Source: Hevea brasiliensis
Taxonomy: Eukaryota > Streptophyta > Magnoliopsida > Malpighiales > Euphorbiaceae
Reading direction: 5' to 3'
Assembly (NCBI RefSeq): GCF_030052815.1
Contig: NC_079507.1
Location: 61,474,619-61,538,618 of the forward strand
Length of the DNA: 64,000 nucleotides
Shown here piece after piece: positions 38,305 through 50,011 of the stretch (position 1 is its first letter; every line of letters begins with the position of its first letter). The notes under the pieces are model-generated. The model searched no databases and was not told the origin of the DNA. It worked only from the letters and a program-made list of their open reading frames with translations. The position numbers and the translations under genes were made by a program.

Positions 38305-40122
38305 TTATACTTTAGACTGGCCAAGCTCAACATCCTTAATCAATGGAGTCTCCTCCTTTTCCTCTGTCAGAAATCTCATGTCCCCTTCTGAGAAATTGCC
38401 TTTAGAAGCAGGAATGAACTTGGTTCTTGTTTGCTTCTCAGCCTCTACTGCCCAGCTGTAAACCACCATTCCAGCAACAGCAAGAGCCATCCCAATTATA
38501 TTTTTCAGGGTCATTTCGGAATCAAACAGGATCCACCCCAGTGTAAGGACACACACAGTTTTCATGTGCCCCAAAACCTGGAAAGATACTGCTGAGAAAC
38601 GTCCGATGCAGAGATACTGACTCACATTGCAGAATACAGCCAAGGAGCATGAGACTAGTATGAAGAACTGCCAAGTATTTCCAATCACATCATGAATATA
38701 TATTATGTAATGTAAAGAGGGTGCAGAAGGATTTGTAATTTTTTTAGGAGAGGCAAGTACATACGATTCCGCCTGGAGATAATGCATAATTTGATATCAG
38801 TTTACCACTGAGGAAGTAATCAATGAATGGACCTGTGACTAGAAGAGAGAGAGCTTGTATTGGAGCTGTCTTGCTTAGCAGTTCAAAAGAGCCTACTGAA
38901 TACTTCTTCTGTAAGGAGCCAATTGACTGTTCTCACAAGCAAAAATTAAAGATTATCATTTCAGATCTTGGTTAAGCATTCTCATTTCGCAATCCAAGGA
39001 AGAAGAATGGAACTATGCGGAAGTTCATTTGTTATTTTGGAAATCTATCAGATGAACATATCTGCTATCTGAATCCTATCGAAATGATAAAAAGCAGCTG
39101 TAACTTACAGATCCTGACAGGACTAATATGACTATGACAAGTGATTTAGGCAATAAATAAACTACTGAACATTGATTAGGTACTCTTTAATTGAGAATCA
39201 GAAGAGTTGAGAATTTGCAGATGTTCAATTCCCACTTATTAATTAAGTTGACAAGCTATCATAACAATTAAAGCAAGTGGAAGATGATGAGGAAAGCTCA
39301 CAATTTGCTGTAAAGAGGAAGACAAGACTGCAACACAAGCACTGAGAAATCCTTTAGCATTAACATTGACATCAGTAACAGTGCAGACACCGACACCCAC
39401 AACCACTACCATGACAGCCATCTTGACTTCCCTGGAGTAGTGTTTACCATGAAGAAACCATTCCATTACACAAACCACAGGAATCATACTTAACTTCGAA
39501 ATCTACACATGAGAAAACATTTGCAGAATCGTAAGGCTTAATATATTAGACATGTATCTGTGTATATATGCATAGTTGAAGGACTACAAAACCTGATAAA
39601 ATCCAACAGAGTTGAGCATGAGGCTCAAGTTCATCCCTGTGATTGAAACATTGGCAACAATTGAGAACCAAACAAGTTCCCACAAGGGAATGTGCTTAGA
39701 AGCAGAATAACCAGCAGCATTTGAAACCAAGCCAACGAAGGCCGTCACAGAAAAGTGTAAACCAGTCAATGTCGTCGCTGGAAATTAGGAATCAGAAATT
39801 TAGAGTAAGTTCACAATGAAGATTAATCACGAAACAGAAACATTTTGAATTTGATAAAAATTACACTTCAATAGCTTGCAGTGATCAAAGTATAAGCTAA
39901 TAATTAAGTGGCAAGATCCAAACATTATAAAAGAAAGTAATTCAAGATGCCAATGAGATGAACATAAGAAAAAAGAAAAGAAAAAAAGAACTCACCAAAA
40001 GCAAAATCAAAACCGGTGGGGGACATGAGTTGTTTGTTGGCCATTATGAGTCCAATGGAACTGAAAATGTTCATAGCCCAAGCTCCAATGTCTGAGACTC
40101 TGGATGATTTTTTCTCCTCCAT
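38305..40122 (-). CDS. Golgi nucleotide-sugar transporter (UDP-rhamnose/UDP-galactose type)
   Basis: Member of the plant triose-phosphate/nucleotide-sugar transporter superfamily. The closest resemblance I recognise is the URGT group, which moves UDP-rhamnose and UDP-galactose into the Golgi in exchange for UMP for pectin and other wall glycans. Coding exons in transcript order: 39996-40122, 39593-39777, 39302-39502, 38765-38926 and 38305-38667, giving 345 residues in frame. The product starts MEEKKSSRVSDIGAWAMN. It contains about nine or ten hydrophobic segments and the family blocks SVGFYQISKLSMIPVVCVME, SLQQISIGSLQKKYSVGSFE and QVLGHMKTVCVLTLGWILFD. The hydrophilic C-terminus ends DVELGQSKV. 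Substrate assignment is by resemblance only; other sugars are possible. The frame shows no damage. Confidence 0.88.
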
Positions 40123-41688
40123 TTTTCAGTTGGAACTTGGTGGGTTAACCGGACAAGAAGATGAGATTTATAAGTTAAAAATCCTGCCAAGAACAAATAA
40201 TAATGTAACGTTTGATCGATTGTCGTATTCTTGTATTATTTTTTGGCTCCATATTCCTTTCTTGCTGTCTTTCTCAGCAAAGGGCATGTTACCTGCACGT
40301 TGCCATTTAAGTGAGGATGGGATAATCTTCCCTTTTCTCAACTTTAAGTAATTAAGTTCCTTGTTAACTTCTTTCGCTGCTTGCTTCAATTTAACTACTA
40401 CACTAGTTGACCAACCCTAGCTCCATCAACGGCATCGAAGAGAGAGAGTTGCAAAACTTTTCATGGATCGCCTTTGAGCCTAGAACTAACACTCTTTGTG
40501 GAAATTATAATGATTCTAATTCTTTTTTTTATCAAATTCTAGCGTTTTTTTTTCAGCTTTTCAGAGATTTTAAATGAAATGAAAAAATCTCAATTTTCTT
40601 TACTATAAAAAAACATGTACTTAACCACTGATAAATTGTAACTCAATGATATTGAAATGTTTTTAGGGCTATAAAGGTGGAATAGTTTTCAGAGCTATCC
40701 AAAACTGTGAGATTCGTAATTAGTTTGTAATTACTAATTATAAATACACTTTTACAGTAACTAATATAAAATTTAAATTTTTTTTTTTCTGTAGAGAGGA
40801 CGAATGGATTATGATTACCATGCCTCCTGCCTGATTGACCATGTGCTACTTGCTTTATTAAACTTAAAATTTATACAAATCATAGGATCTTGTTGTCGTC
40901 ACAAGTAGCAAGACCTGTACACTACCCAGCCAGAATTCTCTTTCTTCTTCCACCCAGCGAACTCTTTATTATTATCGTAAATCCTATTGTAACTTGGTTA
41001 AAACACTAAAATAAAATGTTTCATTCTCAAAATTCACATTGGATGATTAGGGTTTTCAGTGTAGATGCATCATTTTCGTGAGTTGTGATGTGAGTGCCGT
41101 TTGAAATGACAAGACTCAAATTGGCCATTTTCAGCCTACGCAGGAAAATAAGGTAAATGGATGGAAAGGCAATTTATCCAACACCCATACGACTCTCTGT
41201 TTAACTAAGCAATCAGACATTCGAGTTCCCATATGCAACCTTAGATAATATTTCAGGGCATTCCAACTAGTCCAGTATTTAGTCTCATCTTGGAACATCC
41301 AAGCAATGATCGTTAATTAAGCTGCTCCTTGTAACAAAAGTACCACACCATGAACAAAAATATGAAAAACATACTGAAATATATCATTCAAATGATCAAA
41401 CAAGAAACATAGAATGTTTCCAACATTACCACATAGCGGATGTTTACAGTAGTTTTTAATAGTAACTAAATGGAACCAGGAAATAGAAAACATGATATGA
41501 CATGCCCTAGAAATCCCACAAATATTTTTTTAATTTAAAAAAAAAAAGAGAAGGAGAAAAAATTTTTTATGGTACTGACTATAAAATCGTAAGATGTAGC
41601 AACTGACAGCCGCAAAGACAGCATAGAGAACAAATTCGCCTATCACACTTGAGTCCCTACAACAGGCACATGCCACTCATACTCCTAG
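40123..41688. other. Intergenic region upstream of the transporter
   Basis: Contains the transporter promoter (40123 to about 40500) and the 3' untranslated region of AKR2 (right end). Several poly-A/T runs and no coding potential beyond chance frames; nothing else recognised. Confidence 0.6.
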
Positions 41689-44600
41689 CTACAGGAAGGC
41701 ATCCTTCTCAAGCAACTTTAGTACATCATGCTGGTTGTTTAGCTTGGCAACATCAATGGGAGTCTTGCCATCCATGTTCTGAAGGGTGCTACAGTTTGAT
41801 AATGAACCAAGAAGCAGAGTCAATCAAGAGGAACAAAAATCATAAAAAGCCCATGAGAGATCATGCATAACTGATGCTAAAGACTTACACAGCAGCACCA
41901 TTCTCTAGCAGAAGGGCTACACACTCCTTCCTTCCATAACCAGCAGCATAATGAAGTGCAGTGTTCTTATTTTTATCCAGTGCATCAACAGTTGCTCCTG
42001 CCTCAAGAAGGATTTGAGCACACTTTACCTGAAAAATAGTGAATGAAAATAAATTTAAGTGCATTTGCTTACTTCAAAGCAACCAAAAAAATCTTGGCCC
42101 ATTTGTCTGTGCGTTTCCATAACTTCCCAACACATCTGACAGCACAATAGATATACAAACAACATGTGTGCCTACATCAAGAAATAACCAGCATTGCCTT
42201 AGGATGGCCTAGGGTTCAAGGAGGAATCCCTGTACTGCACCTCATCAGGCATGCAAAGCACACAAGTGTAATTGGAATTCGAGATATGAAAAGGTGGGCA
42301 TTAAATGTTAGCCACAGATCTGCGACATTTGTCATATTGTTCATGTTTTGCAGTATGGCAAGCCTATGAATGTAAAGAGTCAGTGTGCTCAGCACACTAC
42401 AACTGACCAGGTTGAATTGATTTAAAACTAATAAAAGATTAATACACATAAGCTCATAAATTTAAAGTATTGTTGTCAAAATTAATTTAAGGGCAAATAA
42501 ATCTTGAGTGATTAACACACATGGGCAAGACAAGTTGACATGTCCTTTCAAACTATATATGTTTCTTCCTGAACATTGGCCTTTCCAAAGTAAAAAGAAC
42601 AATACTCTTCAAGATTTCTCTTATAGCCAAATATGGCATACAACTCATTTTGTTAACTAAAGTTTTCAATAGACATTTACGTGGCTTTAGAGAACATAAA
42701 AAAGCATTCAACTTAGCCTAGCCAGAGAAGGCATAAAGGGTGCATGAAGTATCCCACACTTGTGAACTCAGGGGAGAGTTGATACACATAGCCGTATCCC
42801 TGCTCTACAGAGAGGTTGTTTCCATGGCTTGAACCCGTGACCTCCAAGTGTGCATTACAAAAATTTGTATTAGTGATTTTAGCAATGTTGTTAAAGGCGA
42901 GAAAGGTGTCGAGGCGAGACGACCTTCTAGCGCCTCACTTGGCTCCGCCTAACCTTGCTTCAATAAGGTACAGTTGATGAGGCAACGCCTTATAGAAGGT
43001 AGGGATAAGCTCTTTTTTTTTTTCTTGCTTTCTTTTTTAATTGTTTTTACACAAAAAAAAATGAACCCTAAAGAACAGACCCATTTTGTCACACTACCAA
43101 AAACAGAAGCTCTCTCACTCACAGCATCCGGCTCTCTTGAATCACAACAGATATGTCTCTCATCTTGCTCACTCTCTCTCTCTCTCTCTCTCTCACTCTC
43201 TCTCTCTCCTTTCTTCTATTTCTTCTCCACTTCTCTTCTTCTATGTTTTTCTTCTTTCAAGTTTCAACACAGCAGAGTCTCATCCTTTTCTCTACTCTTA
43301 TACTCTGTTATAGTTCAAAACAGAAGCCCTAATCTGCTCTCTTCTTTTTATTCTGATGGTTGTATTGTTTTATTTATTTTTAGATTTTTATTCTGATTGT
43401 TTTGTTAGATATGGCATATTTCTCGTTAATTTGTTGTTATATGGGATTTGTTGTTAATTTTATTATTGTTATATGGGTATTGCTTTTTTGTTTGTTATAT
43501 GGGTGTTGTTTAATTTTTTTTATTTTAGTTGTTTTGTTAGATATATTTCTTGTTAATTTGTTGTTTCATTTATATGGGTATTGTGATGTGCAATTTGTTA
43601 GATGAGGAATGTGAATTTGTGATATGATTTTTGTTTATGCTAATAGAATGACAAAATTTATTAGAAGTACATATATATATATAATTTAGGCAATGACGCC
43701 TTCCTTCATAAAGGCTCTCGCCTTGCCCCCCGCCTAAGACTATAAGGTATAATGTTGCCTTAGTGTCAAATTTCACCTTGATAACACTAAATTTTAGTTT
43801 TATCATTTAATTTCTATGCTTCTCAATTCCAACAACGCCTATTTAGGTCCCATTACTGCTATGATTTCTTTTTATAATTTTTCTTACTATTGCATGCCAT
43901 GACACTTTCTCCTATAAACTGAAGGCTGAAAGCCAACAAGAATGCTTTGCTATCTATCGATAATAACTAGCCATATTATAATTGGCATGCTGCAAGCTTC
44001 CAAATGCAGACATTCATCATTCATTAAGTAAGCACTCCCTCCCTGCAACATAGCATAGAAGTTCTAGGCCCCTGAATTTAAGTCCCGAATAATCATCTAT
44101 GCTAATAAATCATTTCACTAAATTGGATTTGAGGTATCCCATATATGTCATGATATTTCATTGATCGGTAGATAAAAATTCCAAACATTCACACCCCCCC
44201 AACACCCCCCCCCCCCCCAAAAAAAAAAAAAGAGAGAGAGAGAAGATAAAACAAAATGAAAACCAAAATGCATGCATGCATACAACTACAAGAAAATAAG
44301 TGAGTTTATAATCATACCTCTCCATATCCACAAGCAAAATGCAGTGCTGTTCTTCCCTCAGAATCCTCTTCATCCTTGTTAGCGCCAGAAGCCATTGCAT
44401 TTTTCAAACCCTAATTGATAATGGAGAGAACTTTAATTTCCATTTACACAGAATGTCCTATTTGAAGTTAGACAGAATTACAAATAAAAAATATAGATAA
44501 TAACAAAAAAATTAATGCAAATTAAAAAATTTAGAAGATAAGATTTTTTTGATAATGAACAAGAACAGAACTTGTTATCACAAACTAGTTATCACGAGCT

Positions 44601-45291
44601 TGTTATCACAAGAACAATTTAAATATCACCAACAAAATCAAGATGCCATTTATGATAGAAATAAAAATAAAGATAAGAAGCATGGTTTTAACTTTTAAAT
44701 AAATAATGGAATCAGAAATAGTTTCTGAAATGGCTTTGGAAATGGTATCAAAACGACATAATGGAATCAAATTGAATTGTTTCAAAACAAACCAGATCTG
44801 CCATCACCACCGTGAAATTTATTAAACCATTAGTAAAATGACCAAAATTAACAGTAAGCCAAGGATTGCACTCAAAACGTAACACATAAAATCAATAGAT
44901 TAAAAAAATCCAAAAATTATACATTTTCAAACATAAATTATTGAGAACATAAAATCTAAAAATATATTTATTATATAAATCAGAAATTGTAACATTAATG
45001 TTAAATAATTCTATAATTTAAATAACTATAAATTATTCATAGTAATAAATTGAAAAATCTAAAAATTATGAAAACTTTAAATTTAGACAAATTGCACATG
45101 ACCCATAATATATACAACATTTTCAAACAAATATCCATTGTCATCTATCATTATTCCTAAATAGAGTGATTAATTAAATACCTGAAATTCAATAATAGAC
45201 ACTAAAAACTGTAGATAAAAGCAAACTCCTCAAAAAGTATATAAATCTTACAGATCTAAATATATATAATTACAACCAGAAATTATTTTTT

Positions 45292-45360
<69 letters not shown>

Positions 45361-48300
45361 CGGAAAAAAGATGTTGACAGCAACCCAAAATATCAAGTAG
45401 CCCATGATATTTTATGCGCGCAATGATGTGGCTCATTTCAAATCACCCTTCTGTTTCAACCAATTTGTGCCAATACAACTCTGTTTATATGAAATGGAAA
45501 ATATTGAATTGGTGCCCTCAAATTCCATTATGTTTCACCCACTACAAACAATATTTAATACCCTAGCAAGTAGAAGCGACAAGGAATCCAACAATCAAGC
45601 AAATATAAATACAAGTTGTACACTACCTCAACATCACCAACACTAGCACAATGGTGAACTATCGACTCATCCTCATTTCCTGCTTCTTCCTCTTCATCTA
45701 GCCCAGGATTTTCTACGGAAGTGGTTGCTTCTCCAGAAACTGCGAGACCCATTGCTTCACCCAACTTTTGTAGAACTTCCTTGTCATTCCAATACCTATG
45801 AAAGCAATATTTTGCCACACCACAAGCCAAGGAGATACACACAAATAAGAATAATTTTTTGAGGTGAACAGCACCATTGATCATGAACTTTGGGTTAAAT
45901 TTTATGTCAACCAATAAAGATCATAAATCTACTAAAATGTGATCATTGACAATTAAATATAAAACTTAAATCATCATAATACACAAGTAAGCTTAAAAGC
46001 ATGTGTAAGTAGCAATTCCAATTCATCAAGGCACATATATGTGACAAACCAGGATCTCTGCCATTCTAACAATGACCAAAATCATATACAAGTTAGAAGT
46101 TTAGAGATAAAAATAAAATTGGAACCAACTAATTATTAATGACCATCCTAAAATTTAGTTCAAAATTCAATCACTAGTGGGTGCAATATACGCCAATTTT
46201 TGGCCCACTACTATAAGCAAGTTACACTTTCATAGTAATATCAAACTAAATCCAAACCTCATCATGGCCGCCGGACCACCGGACTCTATCTCTTCTAATA
46301 TAGGTTTTAAAGAAGGATCATCTTTAATTCGTGCCATTCGTTCCTCAATCTGATCTTTTTGTGCTGGATTTGCCAAACTCTCAAGCATTTGAGACATAGA
46401 TGGATCCTGAGAAAAGACAACTAAAATTCAATCTAGTGGACAGAATTTAAATTGAAAAGAAAAGATATATGCACCACATAAATGAACATAAACACGCACA
46501 CCCCAAAAGAAAGCAATCTTGGTTACCTAGAGCATTGATTGCTCTAGCATGTGGAAAGAAAATAGGAACATAAAGCATCCTTATCTAAAAATGTGGTATG
46601 ATGAGAGGAATGTTTCGTTCAACTTTCTTAGTTGGTGGGAATAAGAATAAAAATAAAGATTTTCAGCTACCCTATAAGTATGACAAATAGTTTTCAATTA
46701 AAAATGTTATGTCAACTAAGTCAATACAACTCAACTTAATTAAGCCTTTATCCCAAAAATTTGGGGTCAGCTATATATATTCGCTTTCTCCACTCTAAAC
46801 GATTTTAGGTTAAATCCTCAGAAATGTGTAATGCTTCTAGGTCATGTTGTACTACTCTCCTCCAAATCAATTTAGGTCTACCCTTTTTTTTCTTTCTATC
46901 CTCTAACCTAATGTGCTCTACTTGTCTAACTGGAGCCTCCGTATGTCTACGCTTCACATGACCAAGTCACCTCAATCTCCCTTCTCTCAACTTATCTTCA
47001 ATTGGCACCACTCCTACCTTTTCTCTAATATTCTAATTACGGACTTTATCTAGTCTAGTATGGCCACTTATCTACCTTAACATTCTCATCTCTGCAACTC
47101 TTATCTTAGACGCATACGACTCTTTCAGTGCCCAACACTCACTACCATATAACATAGCCAGTCGTATGGCTGTACGGTAAAATTTTCCTTTTATCTTATT
47201 GGGAATCTTACGATCACATAAAACTCCCGTGGCACGTCTCCACTTCAACCATCCGGCTTTAATTCTATAACTAACATCCTCCTCACATCTCCCATCTACT
47301 TGAAGGGCTGAGCCTAGATATTTAAAGTGATTACTTTGGGACATTACCACTCTATTCAAACTAACTCCTTCCCTATCACCAGTTTGGCCTTCACTGAACT
47401 TACAATGCATGTATTCTGTCTTCGTTCTACTTAACTAAGTCAATACCATAAAAAAACCCAAATCCCAAATTTACGCCACGATAATGATGATAACAATAAT
47501 AACAACATTATTTGAGATTTATGTGATTGAGAGAGGTTGATTATCAACTCATTCATTATTGTTTGCATTTCAAAATCCAAACTTCAACATTCCAATTTGC
47601 TAACAATACATAATCTGGATCATGTAATTTGGAATGCAAATTACTAAGGATTCAATGTTTTCTAACAACATTAAAAGCAATTACATGAAGCTAGAGTCCA
47701 AAATATACCTGCATCAATGCACTGCCGAGGCGTTCAGCCATAGCCATAAATTGAGGATTCTGCATAACCTGTTGCATGGTGGAATAGTATTGTTGTGAAT
47801 CAAACTGAGGGATCTCATCTTCTGCTCCTACACCTTGAAGAGTTTTATGGAGCTGATCTGCCATCTGGTTAAATGAAGGATCTTTTGCTATCTGCTCAGC
47901 CAATTCCTTGATGCTTGGGTCCTACATATAGCAAGCCATACACATTGAGGAATCACAAAGGGAAAAAAAAATTGTGAACCTAAAGATCAAGAAGAAATCA
48001 TGAGGGCTACATGACAAGGAACAAGTATTAAGTATCCATCATATCTTAGTTATATAAAAAAGTTGTGCCATGCAATAACTATACAAATGTTGACCCATAC
48101 AAATATATAACTTTTGCTGCAGATAATTCAATTCGCACATTACTTTCTCTCATCAAGTCCCATCCGTTGGCTCAAGTTATTCAAAAGCAAAAGGTGCAAA
48201 TAAGGCAATAGGTTCCCTGATTGCCTGAGGCGCCAGGCCCAACAAAATGTACTATATATTGTTTGAATTGACGCCATGGGAAGTGACAAAGTTAAGCTGG

Positions 48301-50011
48301 TTGACACCTACCACAAGCCTCCTTTATGTGGGTTTTGAAACTGACTATATGACCTAACCAAGGCTATAAAACAAGTACAAGTAGAGTAAGCAAAGGGATA
48401 ATATATTAGCAGCATTCCATAGCAAAGAAAGCTCTAACACAATTATAGAATGCACAAATTTTTTTTTTTTTTAATAAAAAAACAAGTTCAAAATAAGTAG
48501 AAAAAAAAGTAGAGTAATCAAATTATAGTAAAGAAAGATAAAGGGGACGAGATTACAAATATTGCCTAGAGAAGAAACAGTGGAGACAAAGAAGAATGAC
48601 TTCACAAAATGATGATGATGATGATGATGATGATAATGCTATAAATATTAGATTAAGAGAAGGTGCAAAGAATGTAGATAGACAGGAGAAGTGAGATTTA
48701 AAAACCAAAAGAAGAGGCAAAAGGAAGTAGTACCGGATTCAAAAATGGAAACAGAGAGACTGAAATTGTAGAGAGGAGAGAAAACAAAAGAAACGATTAA
48801 AAAATAAATAGGCAAACTTACTGTCAGATGATGGTATCAATGGCATCTGTGGGTTCAAAAAATCTAAATCTGATTTACACTCCTGTCCTAAAAATAACCT
48901 TTTTATACGTGTCCTTGTTTCTAGGAACTGGAAATGAAAACCAAATTTTTATGTGAGGTGCACAATGCCAAAGCTTGGCAATGTGTGCACAGTTACGTGA
49001 ATAAAGCAGACACTTGTATGAGACACCTCGCTTGGAATGTCAAAAGCTAAAGCTGTGCCTCCTCACCTAAACGCATGACCATGAGCTTTTGACTGCCCTG
49101 GTTGATTAATAGCCAAATTGAAATGGACTAATTGGCAGCCTTACTATAAATTACACCAGCTGCATTTTAACAACTAAAATCATCTGCTCATACTCTCTCA
49201 ACACTTTCTGATCAAACTAGCAAGAATTAGAACACCCCAAGAGAGGCATCTTAGCAAGCAAAACAAAAGAAAAAAAAACCCATAGATGACATTAAAATGA
49301 AAATAATATGAAATTGGATAGCATACATTAAGCAGACCACTCATGGCTGAGAAATCAAAAACATTGGGAGGAAATCCAGGTCCTGACGAAGGGGGAGATC
49401 TTCCTTGTCCTGACTGTGACTCCCCAGAAGACGTTTCTGATTTAGGGATTTTGGTTTCAGTAGAACCTGTTTTCTCACCTAGGAAAAGGTAAGAGATAAG
49501 TGAGAAAAATTAATAAAGCAGGTAACTGATTAAGAGATAAGTGAGAAAAATTAATAAAGCAGGTAACTGATTCCAAATATAGTCAAAGCACAAGACTTCA
49601 ACAGGCTAATTAAGATACGCTGCAGGAAACATCCATAGCAAGCAACAAATAATGAATATAACAAAGTGCTTTTTGTAAGATCAAACAGCATGTACAGTAA
49701 ACAAAAATGAATGGAATAAATCTTATTTCTTAGTGTTTTACACTCAACACAGTCCTACTAAAAATAAGAAAAAGATTGAAGGACTTAGAATTCAAGTGCT
49801 GGAATAAACTCTTATTGCGATTATGTACAAAGGATTAGATTACAATCCTTAAAAGGGATTAATAGCCCTAAATCCATAGCAAACAACCAAAGTAAAATCC
49901 CAAAAAGAAAAGCAAAAAAAAAGACAACAGATTTGAACAGAAAAACTAGTAATTCAGCAAGAAAAAGAATAGCATACCAGAGGGAACATCCTTGTTCGAA
50001 TTGGACGCCAT
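41689..50011 (-). CDS. AKR2: Ankyrin repeat-containing protein 2 (AKR2), chaperone for chloroplast outer-envelope proteins
   Basis: AKR2 binds newly made chloroplast outer-membrane proteins in the cytosol and delivers them to the plastid surface; it has also been linked to the peroxisomal ascorbate peroxidase APX3. Coding exons in transcript order: 49978-50011, 49327-49478, 47709-47921, 46258-46406, 45627-45795, 44318-44410, 41889-42028 and 41689-41788. They sum to 1050 bases, giving 349 residues with every junction in frame. The start is [17 protein letters not shown]; residues about 20-50 are Ser/Pro/Gly-rich. The middle (about 63-185) carries the helical, Met/Gln-rich blocks [17 protein letters not shown] and [20 protein letters not shown], typical of the client-binding part. 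An acidic stretch ([11 protein letters not shown], about 216-226) precedes four ankyrin repeats up to the C-terminus ([22 protein letters not shown]). Introns hold a hAT-type element, a SINE, a LINE piece and a long (TA)n. Confidence 0.95.
42715..42860 (-). mobile_element. Au-type SINE fragment
   Basis: On the minus strand this reads ACTTGGAGGTCACGGGTTCA, then AGCCATGGAAACAACCTCTC, then GTAGAGCAGGG: the B-box region and diagnostic block of plant Au SINEs. Then comes a diverged body to about 42715. It lies directly beside the hAT-like element at 42883 in an AKR2 intron. Target duplications were not resolved. Confidence 0.65.
42883..43789. mobile_element. Non-autonomous hAT-type element, copy 1 (AKR2 intron)
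   Basis: The left end CAATGTTGTTAAAGGCGAG and right end CACCTTGATAACACTA form imperfect terminal inverted repeats. They are flanked by GATTTTAG (42875-42882) and AATTTTAG (43790-43797), an 8-bp target duplication with one mismatch, as expected for hAT transposition. Subterminal regions are rich in GGCG/CGCC words (GAGGCGAGACGAC, AGCGCCTCACTTGG, CCCGCCTAAG). The interior holds (CT)n at about 43168-43207 and low-complexity T-rich DNA; its short open frames show no transposase similarity. The left terminus matches that of the copy at 53766-54477 at about 13 of 16 positions. Confidence 0.65.
45294..45357. repeat. Long (TA)n microsatellite
   Basis: About 30 uninterrupted TA units in an AKR2 intron between exons 5 and 6. 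Such a tract can extrude cruciforms and is likely to vary in length. Confidence 0.92.
46735..47440 (-). mobile_element. LINE (L1-type) 3' fragment in an AKR2 intron
   Basis: The minus strand encodes [20 protein letters not shown], then [20 protein letters not shown], then [20 protein letters not shown] and ending near EMRMLR. This is the conserved region after the reverse-transcriptase domain of plant L1-type LINEs. Downstream the coding part decays, and the typical plant LINE 3' region follows (plus strand GCCTTTATCCCAAAAATTTG then GGGTCAGC near 46743-46770). It is 5'-truncated, as most genomic LINE copies are. It lies in the AKR2 intron between exons 3 and 4, in the same orientation as the gene. 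Confidence 0.8.
49491..49572. repeat. 41-bp tandem duplication in AKR2 intron 1
   Basis: Two head-to-tail copies of a unit beginning AAGAGATAAGTGAGAAAAAT and ending GGTAACTGATT, with no difference that I can see. They lie 13 bp from the start of exon 2 (49478), so they partly fill the region where the branch point would be. Confidence 0.88.

Noticed and set aside
42974..43396. 140-codon frame with Ser/Leu repeat
   Set aside because: Reading of a (CT)n tract inside the same element; no domain.
43402..43605. Hydrophobic 67-codon frame resembling a membrane protein
   Set aside because: Lies in the T-rich interior of the hAT-type element; hydrophobicity follows from repeated TTT/TTG/ATT codons.
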